Below are positions 16,083 through 23,556 of a stretch of 64,000 nt of DNA, piece after piece. Within the stretch, counting starts at the first letter, position 1. Every line of letters begins with the position of its first letter. The stretch lies in contig NC_010581.1 of assembly GCF_000019845.1 (NCBI RefSeq), positions 1,431,501 through 1,495,500 of the forward strand, given 5' to 3'. This DNA is from Beijerinckia indica subsp. indica ATCC 9039. GTDB lineage: Bacteria; Pseudomonadota; Alphaproteobacteria; Rhizobiales; Beijerinckiaceae. The notes beneath the pieces were generated by a model. That model did not search any database and was not told the origin of the DNA. It saw only the letters and a list, made by a program, of their open reading frames with translations. The translations under genes were made by a program, and so were the position numbers.

Positions 16083-17099
16083 ATGGCCGCGATAATTCCC
16101 GACAGGATGCGCCAGATTTATTTCGACGGGAAGGGCGGTCCCGAGGTGATCCGTGTCGGCGAGGCGGAGGTTCCGACGCCTGGTCGTGGTAAGGTCCTGA
16201 TTGAGGTCGCGGCGGCGGGCATCAACCGGCCCGATTGTGTGCAGCGCGCCGGATTCTATCCGCCGCCTCCCGGTGAAAGCGAGATCCCGGGTCTCGAAGT
16301 CGCTGGCAAAATCGTCAAGCTGGGCGAGGGCGTGTCGCAATGGCAAATCGGCGATGAAGTCTGCGCTCTGCTCGGTTCTGGTGGTTATGCTGAATATGCC
16401 CTTGCGGATGCGGCTTTGTGCCTGCCGGTGCCGAAGGGTCTGAGCCTGATTGAGGCTGCCGCTCTGCCGGAAACCTATTTCACCGTTTACGATAATGTAT
16501 TCACGCGCGGCCGCTTGCAGCCGGGTGAAAATTTTCTCATCCATGGGGGTTCGAGCGGTATCGGATCGACGGCGATTCAGCTTGCCAAGCAATTTGGTGC
16601 GAAGGTTTTCACGACAGCGGGTTCGGCCGAGAAATGCGCCTTCTGCCGCACGCTCGGAGCCGACCATGCGATCGATTATAAAACCAGCGATTTCGTTGAG
16701 GAAATTCGCAAGATCACGGACAATAAATATCCGATCGATGTGATCCTCGACATGGTCGGTGGAAGTTATATCGCCAAAAACCTCTCGCTGCTGAATTTTG
16801 ATGGACGCATGGTGCAGATCGCTTTTCTGCAATCGCCGAAAGTCGCGTCCTTCGATTTTCTGCCTCTCATGCTACGGCGCCTCACCATGACCGGTTCGAC
16901 CTTGCGGGCGCGGGCGCTCGGGCAAAAGATCGAAATCGCGGAAGCCTTGCGGGAGTTGGTCTGGCCATTGCTCGATCAAGGCCTGGTCAAACCCATGGTT
17001 CATGCAACCTTTCCTCTAGAGGAAGCCCGGCAGTCGCATGAATTGATGGAATCCTCTGCCCATCTCGGCAAAATCCTCCTTGTGACGGGCTTAGCCTGA
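16083..17099 (+). CDS. NAD(P)H-quinone oxidoreductase, PIG3/Qor family
   Basis: Zinc-independent medium-chain dehydrogenase/reductase of 338 residues reducing quinones with NADPH. Family signs: MRQIYFDGKGGPEVI opening, AAAGINRPDCVQRAGFYPPPPG (the PIG3-type substrate loop), the nucleotide-binding motif IHGGSSGIGSTAIQLAKQFGAKV around residues 155-178, and a C-terminal GKILLVTG. GGAGG sits 6-8 bases before the ATG. No catalytic-zinc cysteine/histidine set is present, consistent with the quinone reductase branch. Confidence 0.9.
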   Translation: MAAIIPDRMRQIYFDGKGGPEVIRVGEAEVPTPGRGKVLIEVAAAGINRPDCVQRAGFYPPPPGESEIPGLEVAGKIVKLGEGVSQWQIGDEVCALLGSGGYAEYALADAALCLPVPKGLSLIEAAALPETYFTVYDNVFTRGRLQPGENFLIHGGSSGIGSTAIQLAKQFGAKVFTTAGSAEKCAFCRTLGADHAIDYKTSDFVEEIRKITDNKYPIDVILDMVGGSYIAKNLSLLNFDGRMVQIAFLQSPKVASFDFLPLMLRRLTMTGSTLRARALGQKIEIAEALRELVWPLLDQGLVKPMVHATFPLEEARQSHELMESSAHLGKILLVTGLA

Positions 17100-17140
17100 A
17101 AGTTTGATGTCTGTTGCGTCATCGAGCCTGTATACGATGA

Positions 17141-17169
17141 ACCAAGGGTCACTCTCCGCGATCCTTGGT
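17141..17169. terminator. Hairpin between convergent oxidoreductase and GlxA-type genes
   Basis: ACCAAGGGTC and GATCCTTGGT pair over 10 bases with one G-U, around 9 bases. It is the only strong hairpin between two convergent genes, so a bidirectional terminator role is plausible, though no T-run follows on either side. Confidence 0.4.
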
Positions 17170-17195
17170 ATCTGGGCAGGAAAGCAGGCTTGACG

Positions 17196-18194
17196 CTAAG
17201 GCGAATGAGCAGATGTCGTCTCGGCTCCAAAGCGCCGCCTGTAATCGCCCGGTGCAAGGCCTATCACCTTGATGAACACTTTTCGGAAGGATCCTGGATC
17301 GTCATAACCGACATCCCAGGCGATTTGATCGATAGGCCGTGTCGTCGCCTCCAGCATCTCGCGCGCTTTGTCCACACGCAGATGCTGGCAATATTCGGTG
17401 GGCTTGAGCCCGGTGGCTTTACGGAAGCGACGCAGAAAGGTGCGTTCCTCGAGCCCTGCTTTCGCCGCCATGGCGCAGGCCGTGATGTCGCGCAGCCCCG
17501 CCTTCTGGAGCCAATGCTGAACTTTCAATATGGCTGCGTCGCCATGCCCGAGCCGGGGTGAGAAGATGCTGTAATAGCGCTGCTCGCGGCCGGGCGGGTC
17601 GACGAGCAGGAAGCGGGCTGTCTCGATCATCATGGCAGATCCGAGCAGCCTATCGACAAGCTTGAGGCCAAGATCAGTCCAGGCCATCAGCCCGCCAGCC
17701 GTGATGATGTCGCCATCATCGATAATGAGTTTGTTGGTATCCACCTGCACGTCAGGAAACCGCTGGGCCAGATCATCGGCATAGGTCCAGTGCGTGGTTG
17801 CCGCTCGGCCGTTCAAGAGACCTGTCTCAGCGAGCAGAAAGGCGCCTGCGCATACGGAAGCGAGCACCGTCCCTGCGGCATAACGCACCTTAAGAAAATC
17901 GACTAGCCCGGCTCTGTTTTCGCCCGCCGCAGGATCACCCAGGCTGGGTGGCAGGATGACAACAACGGGCTCACCGCCAGCGCCCGGGCTGGTGTCGAAG
18001 GTGCGGACCACCCGTCCATCCGTCTCGCAAAGGCTGAGGTGGCTCACCCGGAGCAAAGTCTCGCTTTTTCCGAGGCGTTTACGGGCTAGACGATCGGCAA
18101 TGACGAATAAGTCCGTGAGGCCGTGTATGGCGGCGAGTTGTGCCTGCGGATAGGCCAGCAGTCCGATCTCGGGAGGAGGTGGAGCCCCGGCCAT
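17196..18194 (-). CDS. GlxA-type transcriptional regulator (DJ-1/PfpI plus AraC HTH)
   Basis: Regulator of 332 residues. Residues about 10-190 form a DJ-1/PfpI-like sensor domain, including the elbow SVCAGAFLLAETGLLNGRAATTHW with its cysteine; residues about 225-325 form the AraC DNA-binding domain with two HTH units (ITACAMAAKAGLEERTFLRRFRKATG and PIDQIAWDVGYDDPGSFRKVFIKVIGLAPGDYRRRF). The ligand is unknown. It is divergent from an isochorismatase-like hydrolase whose start is about 105 bases away, and probably controls it. Confidence 0.9.
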   Translation of the reverse strand: MAGAPPPPEIGLLAYPQAQLAAIHGLTDLFVIADRLARKRLGKSETLLRVSHLSLCETDGRVVRTFDTSPGAGGEPVVVILPPSLGDPAAGENRAGLVDFLKVRYAAGTVLASVCAGAFLLAETGLLNGRAATTHWTYADDLAQRFPDVQVDTNKLIIDDGDIITAGGLMAWTDLGLKLVDRLLGSAMMIETARFLLVDPPGREQRYYSIFSPRLGHGDAAILKVQHWLQKAGLRDITACAMAAKAGLEERTFLRRFRKATGLKPTEYCQHLRVDKAREMLEATTRPIDQIAWDVGYDDPGSFRKVFIKVIGLAPGDYRRRFGAETTSAHSP

Positions 18195-18240
18195 TTGTCA
18201 GTTTTGCCTCGTTCTTTGTCGTTCCTGCCGCTCCGTAGCA

Positions 18241-18264
18241 TGCCAGTTCACCTCTATCCTGGCA
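18241..18264. promoter_or_regulatory. Inverted repeat between GlxA-type regulator and hydrolase
   Basis: TGCCAG-12 bases-CTGGCA lies in the short divergent region, 36 bases before the hydrolase start. Its position suits a binding site for the neighbouring regulator; the match is short and could be chance. Confidence 0.25.
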
Positions 18265-18299
18265 ATCGGGAGGCAATGAGGCCCCTTCAACAAACCTGG

Positions 18300-18881
18300 A
18301 TGGCTGACATGACGAAACGTGCTTTGATCATCGTCGATCTACAGAATGACTATTTTGCTGGTGGTAAATTCACCCTCGTTGGCATCGATGCCGCCGCCGC
18401 CAACGCCGCGCGTCTTCTGGATGCGGCGCGTGCGGCAGGTGACCTCGTGGTCCATGTCCGCCATGAATTCCCATCAGCCGATGCGCCCTTTTTCGTGCCG
18501 GGCTCGCATGGTGCCGAGATCAACAAAAGTGTTTTGAACCGTGATAGTGAGCCTGTCGTGCTCAAGAACTCCATCAATGCCTTCCGTGGCACGGCCCTCA
18601 AGGAGATCCTCGACCACAATGGCATTGATGAGGTCGTGATTGCCGGCGCCATGAGCCATATCTGTATTGACGCTATCACACGCGCTGCCGTCGATTTCGG
18701 TTACAAGGCAACAGTTGTGCATGATGCTGTTGCCACGCGCGATCTCGAGTTCAATGGCATTATCGTCCCCGCTGCACAGGCGCATGCTGCTTTCATGGCT
18801 GCCTTAGGGTTTGCCTATGCCACGTTGCTTTCAACCGATGAACTGCTCGCCAAGAGCCGCGTACTGGATGTCACCGCTTGA
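18300..18881 (+). CDS. Cysteine hydrolase, isochorismatase-like family
   Basis: Cytosolic hydrolase of 193 residues with the family catalytic triad visible: Asp in IIVDLQNDYF, Lys in PVVLKNSINAF and Cys in AGAMSHICIDAITRAAVDFGY. The cis-peptide motif region is VIAGAMS. Family members act on isochorismate, nicotinamide, ureidoacrylate or similar amides, and the substrate cannot be told here. ATGs at 18300 and 18309 are both possible; the open frame extends 5' into the regulator gene but without a ribosome-binding site. The divergent GlxA-type regulator is the likely controller. Confidence 0.88.
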   Translation: MADMTKRALIIVDLQNDYFAGGKFTLVGIDAAAANAARLLDAARAAGDLVVHVRHEFPSADAPFFVPGSHGAEINKSVLNRDSEPVVLKNSINAFRGTALKEILDHNGIDEVVIAGAMSHICIDAITRAAVDFGYKATVVHDAVATRDLEFNGIIVPAAQAHAAFMAALGFAYATLLSTDELLAKSRVLDVTA

Positions 18882-19093
18882 TTGCACGAGGATCGGCGCG
18901 TGTCTCTCCCGAACATGCAGGGCGATCACGACCAGATTGTACCAATCGCGGATTCTACCCTGCTTTCGACCATGCGCATGAAGCATGGCGCGATCAAAGT
19001 GTACAGGGGGCTTCTGGATGGACGCTGCACACTCATCCAGAGGTCTTAATCCGGATCTGCTTGCAGTCATTTGGATTGATGTATTAGGGCGAT

Positions 19094-19128
19094 ATCGAGA
19101 GTCGTGAGCGGTGACTCTCGATTTTGTT
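19094..19128 (+). terminator. Rho-independent terminator candidate
   Basis: ATCGAGAGTC and GACTCTCGAT pair perfectly over 10 bases with a 9-base loop, followed by TTTGTTT. It lies about 210 bases after the hydrolase stop. The gap 18882-19261 otherwise holds no recognisable gene. Confidence 0.55.
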
Positions 19129-19261
19129 TCAGAATTGTCAGACTTCTGTTGTGCCGACAAAAGACCTTTACCAAAACTCCTCCAATTTCGCATATCGACC
19201 CATGCCGGTCATTAAAGAGCTTTAAGCCAACAAGAAAATCAGCTCGTAGGAAGCTTTGTAT

Positions 19262-21538
19262 TTATGAAATTCTTGATGGCATGTGTAAATTTGCCAATTC
19301 CTGTGTCACCTTCAAAGCCTCCTCATGCTGTCCAAGTTCGGACAGTATGAGGGCGAAATTGTTCAGCGAACCTGCCAGATCGGGTGTGAACGTCTCGGGG
19401 CGAGCCCGTGCCAGCCCGCGATGAATGTCAACCGCCTCTTGCGCCGCTGCCAAAGCGTCCTCTTGCTTGCCAAGTTCGAACAGCATGATGGCGAGATTGT
19501 TCAGCGACATGGCCAGATTGGGCGTGAACATCTCGGGGCGGGCCTGTGCTAGCCTGCGATGAATGTCAACCGCCTCTTGCGCCGCTGCCAAAGCGCTCTC
19601 TTGCTTGCCAAGTTCGAACAGCCTGTTGGTGAGATTGTTCAGTGAGCCTGCCAGACTGGGCGTGAACGTCTCAGAGCGAGCCTGTGCCAGCCCGCGATAG
19701 AAACCGACCACCTCTTGCGCCGCCGCCAGAGCTTCCTCATGACGATCAAGTTCGGACAGCGTGTTGGCGAGATTGTTCAGCGAGCCTGCCAGATCGGGTG
19801 TGAACATTTCGGGGTGAGCCTGTGCCAGCCTGCGATAGAGACCGGCCACCTCTTGCGCCGCCGCCAGAGCTTCCTCATGCCGACCAAGTTCGGACAGCGT
19901 GTTGGCGAGATTGTTCAGAGAGCCTGCCAGATTGGGCGTGAACGCCCCGGGACGAGCCCTTGCCAGCTCGCGACAAAAACTGACCGCTTCCTGCGCCGCC
20001 GCCAGGGCTTCCTCGTGCTGACCAAGGTAAGAAAGATAACCTGCGGCATTATTGAAATATCCCGCCTTCACTTCAGGTTCGATCGTTTTCTGAGCTAGAA
20101 TCAAGGCAATATGTGCAGCAAAATTCACTGCCCATATTGGTTGTTCAACACTTGCTATGCTGGCGAAGGACAGCGCCCGCTCCGGTTTATCCCGCACCAT
20201 TTCGATTAGGCGCTCTTCAAGTGGATGCGTCCCCTCATCCGATTGCTGGAGAGTGTGAAGGTCATACAGCACGCGCCCAAGCCGATTGCCCAACGTAGCC
20301 ACATTTTCCTGGAGAGCTATAAACAACCAGTCCGCTAACGCGGTGCGACCTTTGGGGAAATTCGGATTAAACAGCGTGAGATCGACAAAGGCTGCGGCGA
20401 TTGGGTCGGGCTCAAGTCTGACCAGACGGCCTTTTTTCCACCATGGGCTTCGCGCGAGCGCCCCCACAATATCGGGATTTGAGTTTTCGCATACGCCCGC
20501 TTTCGCTAATTCACTTATGACGTTTTCACTCAGCCCATCCGCCAGGACACCAAGCGCCAAGAGACGTTCAAGCCCTTCCCGTCCAAGGTTCAAGGCTTCA
20601 GACGTGGATTGGACGCGGCAGATTTCCCGACGCGCGAGTTGTTTGAGAAGCTCTGCTCCGGCAAGGCCGAAGGCTTCTTTCGGCGATAAAATTGCGTGAA
20701 TTGCGGCGGCCATTGCGTAAAGAGGAAGCTGATGGAGTGGGGATGACTCCAGCCATCTCCGTGCCTCTCGCAAGTCCGGCGTTGGCAATTGTGTATGTGT
20801 GGAGAAGTTTCTGGTGGCCTCCTCAATCAAGCCTGTGCCGTCATTGATGCTAAGCTGTGCAGGAGCAGCAATTTCATGCGTTCCAAAACGCCCTTGAAGA
20901 ATCGATGTTTCGCGCTCCCATTCCGCAAAAGATTGTCGTGATAAAAACATGAGGCGCAGAGGATAAGGCGCGATCTTTCGTTCAGCCAGTTCGCTCAGCA
21001 ATGCCTTTGTTCGTTCGGGCTGCTCTTCTGGATAATCGACGATAAGAAAGAGGCCCTTTTCTCCAACGGCCAAATCAACAAGATTGCATGTTCGAGGGAG
21101 AAAGCCAGCAGTCCATCCTTTGTCACGCAGCATTTGCGCTGCTGTCGCGGCAAGGCGCGTTTTTCCTGCGCCGCCCTCGCCGGTAACGAGGCGTGCGCTT
21201 GGTGTTTGGGATCCGCTCTCGGCCCACGCCAGAATTTTGCGGAGATCGTTGTCACGGCCATAAAGCGTTCCAACAAACCGATAGTCCCAACGCAACAAGC
21301 TAAAAAGATTTGGCTCGCCATCTTCAAAAGCATCGCACAGAGGGAACCAATCAAGGCTTGGTTCACGCAAGACGGTCTGATCAGTTCCAGACGTCGGTGA
21401 TTGTAGTGCGAACTGTGCCTTGGTGATGGAAATATACGTCTGAGCGTTAATACTGCCGCCAGCCTGAATGACACCTGCGGAGATCCCAGTGATATTGCCT
21501 GCGGTAACAACGTGGGAATTACTTGCTACCGCGCCTGT
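19262..21538 (-). CDS. STAND-type P-loop NTPase with TPR repeats (second frame of a probable -1 frameshift gene)
   Basis: From 21538 this frame reads 758 residues. It starts with a beta-rich linker (VVTAGNITGISAGVIQAGGS), then an NTPase domain with Walker A TGEGGAGKTRLA and Walker B LFLIVDYPEE, then a helical region, and ends with five to six 46-residue TPR-like repeats (EEALAAAQE...LAGSLNNLANTL). No ATG or GTG opens the frame before the NTPase; the first possible start is TTG at 21370, which has no ribosome-binding site and would discard the coding-like linker. The upstream frame (21526-21975) and this one join through a slippery site, giving 904 residues. Proteins of this design are common in bacterial immunity and signalling. 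A plain frameshift mutation is the main alternative. Confidence 0.8.
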   Translation of the reverse strand, partial: TGAVASNSHVVTAGNITGISAGVIQAGGSINAQTYISITKAQFALQSPTSGTDQTVLREPSLDWFPLCDAFEDGEPNLFSLLRWDYRFVGTLYGRDNDLRKILAWAESGSQTPSARLVTGEGGAGKTRLAATAAQMLRDKGWTAGFLPRTCNLVDLAVGEKGLFLIVDYPEEQPERTKALLSELAERKIAPYPLRLMFLSRQSFAEWERETSILQGRFGTHEIAAPAQLSINDGTGLIEEATRNFSTHTQLPTPDLREARRWLESSPLHQLPLYAMAAAIHAILSPKEAFGLAGAELLKQLARREICRVQSTSEALNLGREGLERLLALGVLADGLSENVISELAKAGVCENSNPDIVGALARSPWWKKGRLVRLEPDPIAAAFVDLTLFNPNFPKGRTALADWLFIALQENVATLGNRLGRVLYDLHTLQQSDEGTHPLEERLIEMVRDKPERALSFASIASVEQPIWAVNFAAHIALILAQKTIEPEVKAGYFNNAAGYLSYLGQHEEALAAAQEAVSFCRELARARPGAFTPNLAGSLNNLANTLSELGRHEEALAAAQEVAGLYRRLAQAHPEMFTPDLAGSLNNLANTLSELDRHEEALAAAQEVVGFYRGLAQARSETFTPSLAGSLNNLTNRLFELGKQESALAAAQEAVDIHRRLAQARPEMFTPNLAMSLNNLAIMLFELGKQEDALAAAQEAVDIHRGLARARPETFTPDLAGSLNNFALILSELGQHEEALKVTQELANLHMPSRIS
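19290..20030 (-). repeat. 138-bp tandem repeats encoding TPR units
   Basis: Five or more consecutive units of 138 bases (46 codons) with high DNA identity, for example repeated GTGTTGGCGAGATTGTTCAG-type blocks on the plus strand, encode the C-terminal repeats of the NTPase. Identity is high enough at the DNA level to allow unit gain or loss by slippage. Confidence 0.85.
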
Positions 21539-21544
21539 TTTCCC
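21501..21544 (-). other. Candidate programmed -1 ribosomal frameshift signal
   Basis: On the minus strand the heptamer G GGA AAA (21544-21538) lies in the X XXY YYZ phase of the upstream 149-codon frame. After a 5-base spacer (CAGGC) comes a 10-bp stem, GCGGTAGCAA (21532-21523) with TTGTTACCGC (21510-21501), containing one G-U and closing a 12-base loop. Slipping back one base continues exactly into the NTPase frame. The zero frame stops 10 bases after the heptamer (TAG at 21528-21526). Confidence 0.6.
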
Positions 21545-21975
21545 ACTCTGAGAGTATCCACCGTAAATTCGCCTGATGTCACAATCTCGCCAGCAACTAT
21601 TCCTTTTCCTTGTTCGACTTCGATCATTCCGAGATGGACACGCCAGGCATGAATTCGGCCAACTTCGATGCCAATGGGATCATTGCTGATATTTGCTTCC
21701 AGGACATCCATCAACGCCGTGGCGAGCACTTCGACGGTGAGTTTATCGTCTGACGATTGTTTGTCGATTCGTTCCGCGACAGTGAGCTGCCGTCCTCTGG
21801 AATCCGGCTCTTTTTCCAGTGCTTCGACATCGCCGCTGGCCCAAGTTGCTATTTTTTCCTTGAGGGCCTTATAGGCATCTTTGACGGCTTCTCCCACAAT
21901 CCCCTTAAGCATGGCCTCCGAAGCCATGGACAGCCCCGAAGCCGCCAATGCGCCAATTGGCACTGGATCACTCAT
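21526..21975 (-). CDS. N-terminal domain of the NTPase gene (zero frame, 149 aa)
   Basis: Starts MSDPVPIGALAASGLSMASE and forms a helical domain (IVGEAVKDAYKALKEKIATWASGDVEALEKEPDSRGRQ), then VAERIDKQSSDDKLTVEVLATALMDVLE, then beta-like strands ending GEFTVDTLRVGKQAR. Similar helical N-domains precede NTPase and effector modules in bacterial conflict proteins; I cannot name the family with certainty. The domain may act alone as a short product when no frameshift occurs, or as the N-terminus of the 904-residue fusion (146 residues contributed). The upstream 100 bases are AT-rich and may hold the promoter. Confidence 0.75.
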   Translation of the reverse strand: MSDPVPIGALAASGLSMASEAMLKGIVGEAVKDAYKALKEKIATWASGDVEALEKEPDSRGRQLTVAERIDKQSSDDKLTVEVLATALMDVLEANISNDPIGIEVGRIHAWRVHLGMIEVEQGKGIVAGEIVTSGEFTVDTLRVGKQAR

Positions 21976-22070
21976 TTCACTTTTCTACCAGCGTAAGAAT
22001 TTGATATTTAGCAATAATCTTTAATTTCAGGATTAGTAATCTGGCCAAGTATGACTGGATCACATTTCAC

Positions 22071-22355
22071 CTACCGGCCAATAGAAGCAGAGCCTCTTTC
22101 ATATTGCAACACGCAATCGGCAGAAACAGATTGGCTATTTGTCTGGTCACTGAATTGGCTTTCCTGCCAAGTGAAATCAAGACAATCCTCATACATAATC
22201 GTACTTGGTAAGTTTCCGTTTGGTCCGAATGACGGTTTCCCTCCAATGAGGACCTTCAACCTTGACATCTTGCAAGTCCATTCAGGCTGAGTGCCGCCTT
22301 GCGCTGGGCGTGGACCTTGACCAACGACTTCCAGAACATAACAATGCGATCTCAA
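22071..22355 (-). CDS. Doubtful small open frame (94 codons, TTG start)
   Basis: Reads CKMSRLKVLIGGKPSFGPNG, then LPSTIMYEDCLDFTWQESQFSDQTN. AAGGG lies 3 bases before the TTG; an internal ATG at 22268 is an alternative start. Composition is protein-like but codon use is not GC-biased like the neighbours, and no family is recognised. It lies in the 976-base accessory gap 21976-22951. Confidence 0.2.
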   Translation of the reverse strand: MRSHCYVLEVVGQGPRPAQGGTQPEWTCKMSRLKVLIGGKPSFGPNGNLPSTIMYEDCLDFTWQESQFSDQTNSQSVSADCVLQYERGSASIGR

Positions 22356-22363
22356 TAACCCTT

Positions 22364-22606
22364 TTACGATGCCTCATTAACAGATACACAACGGACATAG
22401 GCCTTTAGCTCAGCGTGTAGCGTGGTCATGGCGGCGCGGATCAGCGCGGAGGGTTGCAAGCGGAGATGGGGTCCCGCTCGCACCACCGAGATCTGTGCGA
22501 CGCCACTGTCGGTTGCCAGCACGGGGCTGAGGCGTAAGGCTGTATTCAGGGTCGCTAGCGCATCGGCCTGCGTGTGGCGACGATCTTGATCAACAAGGCT
22601 GCGATC
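22364..22606 (-). pseudogene. C-terminal remnant of an unidentified gene
   Basis: An 80-codon stretch without a start reads QADALATLNTALRLSPVLA, then AQISVVRAGPHLRLQPSALI, RAAMTTLHAELKAYVRCV and a TAA stop. The GC-rich third positions match chromosomal genes, unlike the AT-richer surroundings, and a stop codon (22609-22607) cuts it off upstream. This looks like the tail of a longer gene left by a deletion or insertion at the edge of the accessory region. The parent gene was not identified. Confidence 0.5.
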
Positions 22607-22951
22607 TCAGGTGTCACTCTGCCAGCCGATGTCTATTAATATCACTCGCAATTTGAAAGAAGCTGCAAATGACAGGAATGGCAGGAACGGCTGCTTAAAT
22701 CGGTTTTTTCTGATGAGGTCTTTGAGCCACGAGCAGAGCTTTCGCCTTTGCGTGAGGTGGACTTTCATTTGCGGCTCCTTCTCGTCTTCCGCATGTGCAA
22801 ATGGCCCTTTTTATCGCCGCATGGCGTGAAAAGGAGATCACTGGTCAAAACTTTGCATGTTATCCATTTGAAATGCGTGTCTTATCGTATAAAGATGCGG
22901 CCATCAAAGTTTTGATTCAGGCTTTATAAGCAATCAGCGGAGTTTTGTTCA

Positions 22952-23347
22952 ATGGACCGTCCACGTATATTCGTTATCTTCAAAGATAACGACCTGAATG
23001 CCATGGACACGCTTCTTGATTGGAATAAGAATAACGAATTCGAATTCGATTTTGAAAAAGCTCTGCCTAAAATAGCATTTTACAGCGCAGAAGGGGCTAA
23101 AATCAAAGACGAACTGACCGAGAGGATTAAGGCCGCGACGCATCTGCTTTGCATTATCGGGAAGGAAACCGGTAATAACGACTGGATCAATTGGGAAGTT
23201 CAGACCGCTTCCGTAAAAGGAAAGAAGGTCATCGGAGTGAGACTCCACATGAAAAACAAGAGTCCGGCTGCTCTCCTCAACTTTGGATCCGTTACGGCGA
23301 AGGCGTTCACCTTTGAGGCCATCAAGGATGCGGTCGAAGAATCTTGA
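22952..23347 (+). CDS. TIR-like protein, ThsB/DUF1863 type
   Basis: Single-domain protein of 131 residues with the MTH538 TIR-like (DUF1863) pattern: strand A RPRIFVIFKDND, then EGAKIKDELTERIKAATHLLCIIGKET, the W-E motif in NDWINWEVQTA, and KKVIGVRLH. This is the fold of ThsB, the infection sensor of Thoeris defence, which makes a nucleotide signal from NAD+. The partner ThsA is not visible in this window. It is divergent from the NTPase-TPR gene, about 980 bases away. Codon use is AT-richer than housekeeping genes here, suggesting acquisition. Other roles of TIR-like proteins remain possible. Confidence 0.75.
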   Translation: MDRPRIFVIFKDNDLNAMDTLLDWNKNNEFEFDFEKALPKIAFYSAEGAKIKDELTERIKAATHLLCIIGKETGNNDWINWEVQTASVKGKKVIGVRLHMKNKSPAALLNFGSVTAKAFTFEAIKDAVEES

Positions 23348-23408
23348 GAGCATCTCCCGAGAGTGGATTGCTTTGGGATGAGGATTATCTGTTAAAACAA
23401 AGAGATAA

Positions 23409-23446
23409 AGAGTCTTTTCAGATTCAGCCGAATCTGAAAAGACTCT
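23409..23446. terminator. Strong palindrome between convergent TIR and hydrolase genes
   Basis: Perfect 17-base arms AGAGTCTTTTCAGATTC/GAATCTGAAAAGACTCT with a 4-base loop. It lies 62 bases after the TIR gene and 111 bases after the hydrolase gene reading from the other side. A bidirectional terminator is likely, although no long T-run follows. Confidence 0.45.
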
Positions 23447-23556
23447 CTGCAAGACGTGCAAGTTTTACGGCGGACTGGCGCGATTTGGGGCAAATGAGAT
23501 GAATTTTTGCTTTTCCGCAAAGATGGCAAAGATTCAAAAGATCCCCACGATGATCC

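Noticed and set aside
16035..16832. N-terminal extension of the 202-residue protein
   Set aside because: The frame is open but opposite the quinone oxidoreductase gene; the ATG at 16034 gives a gene that clears it.
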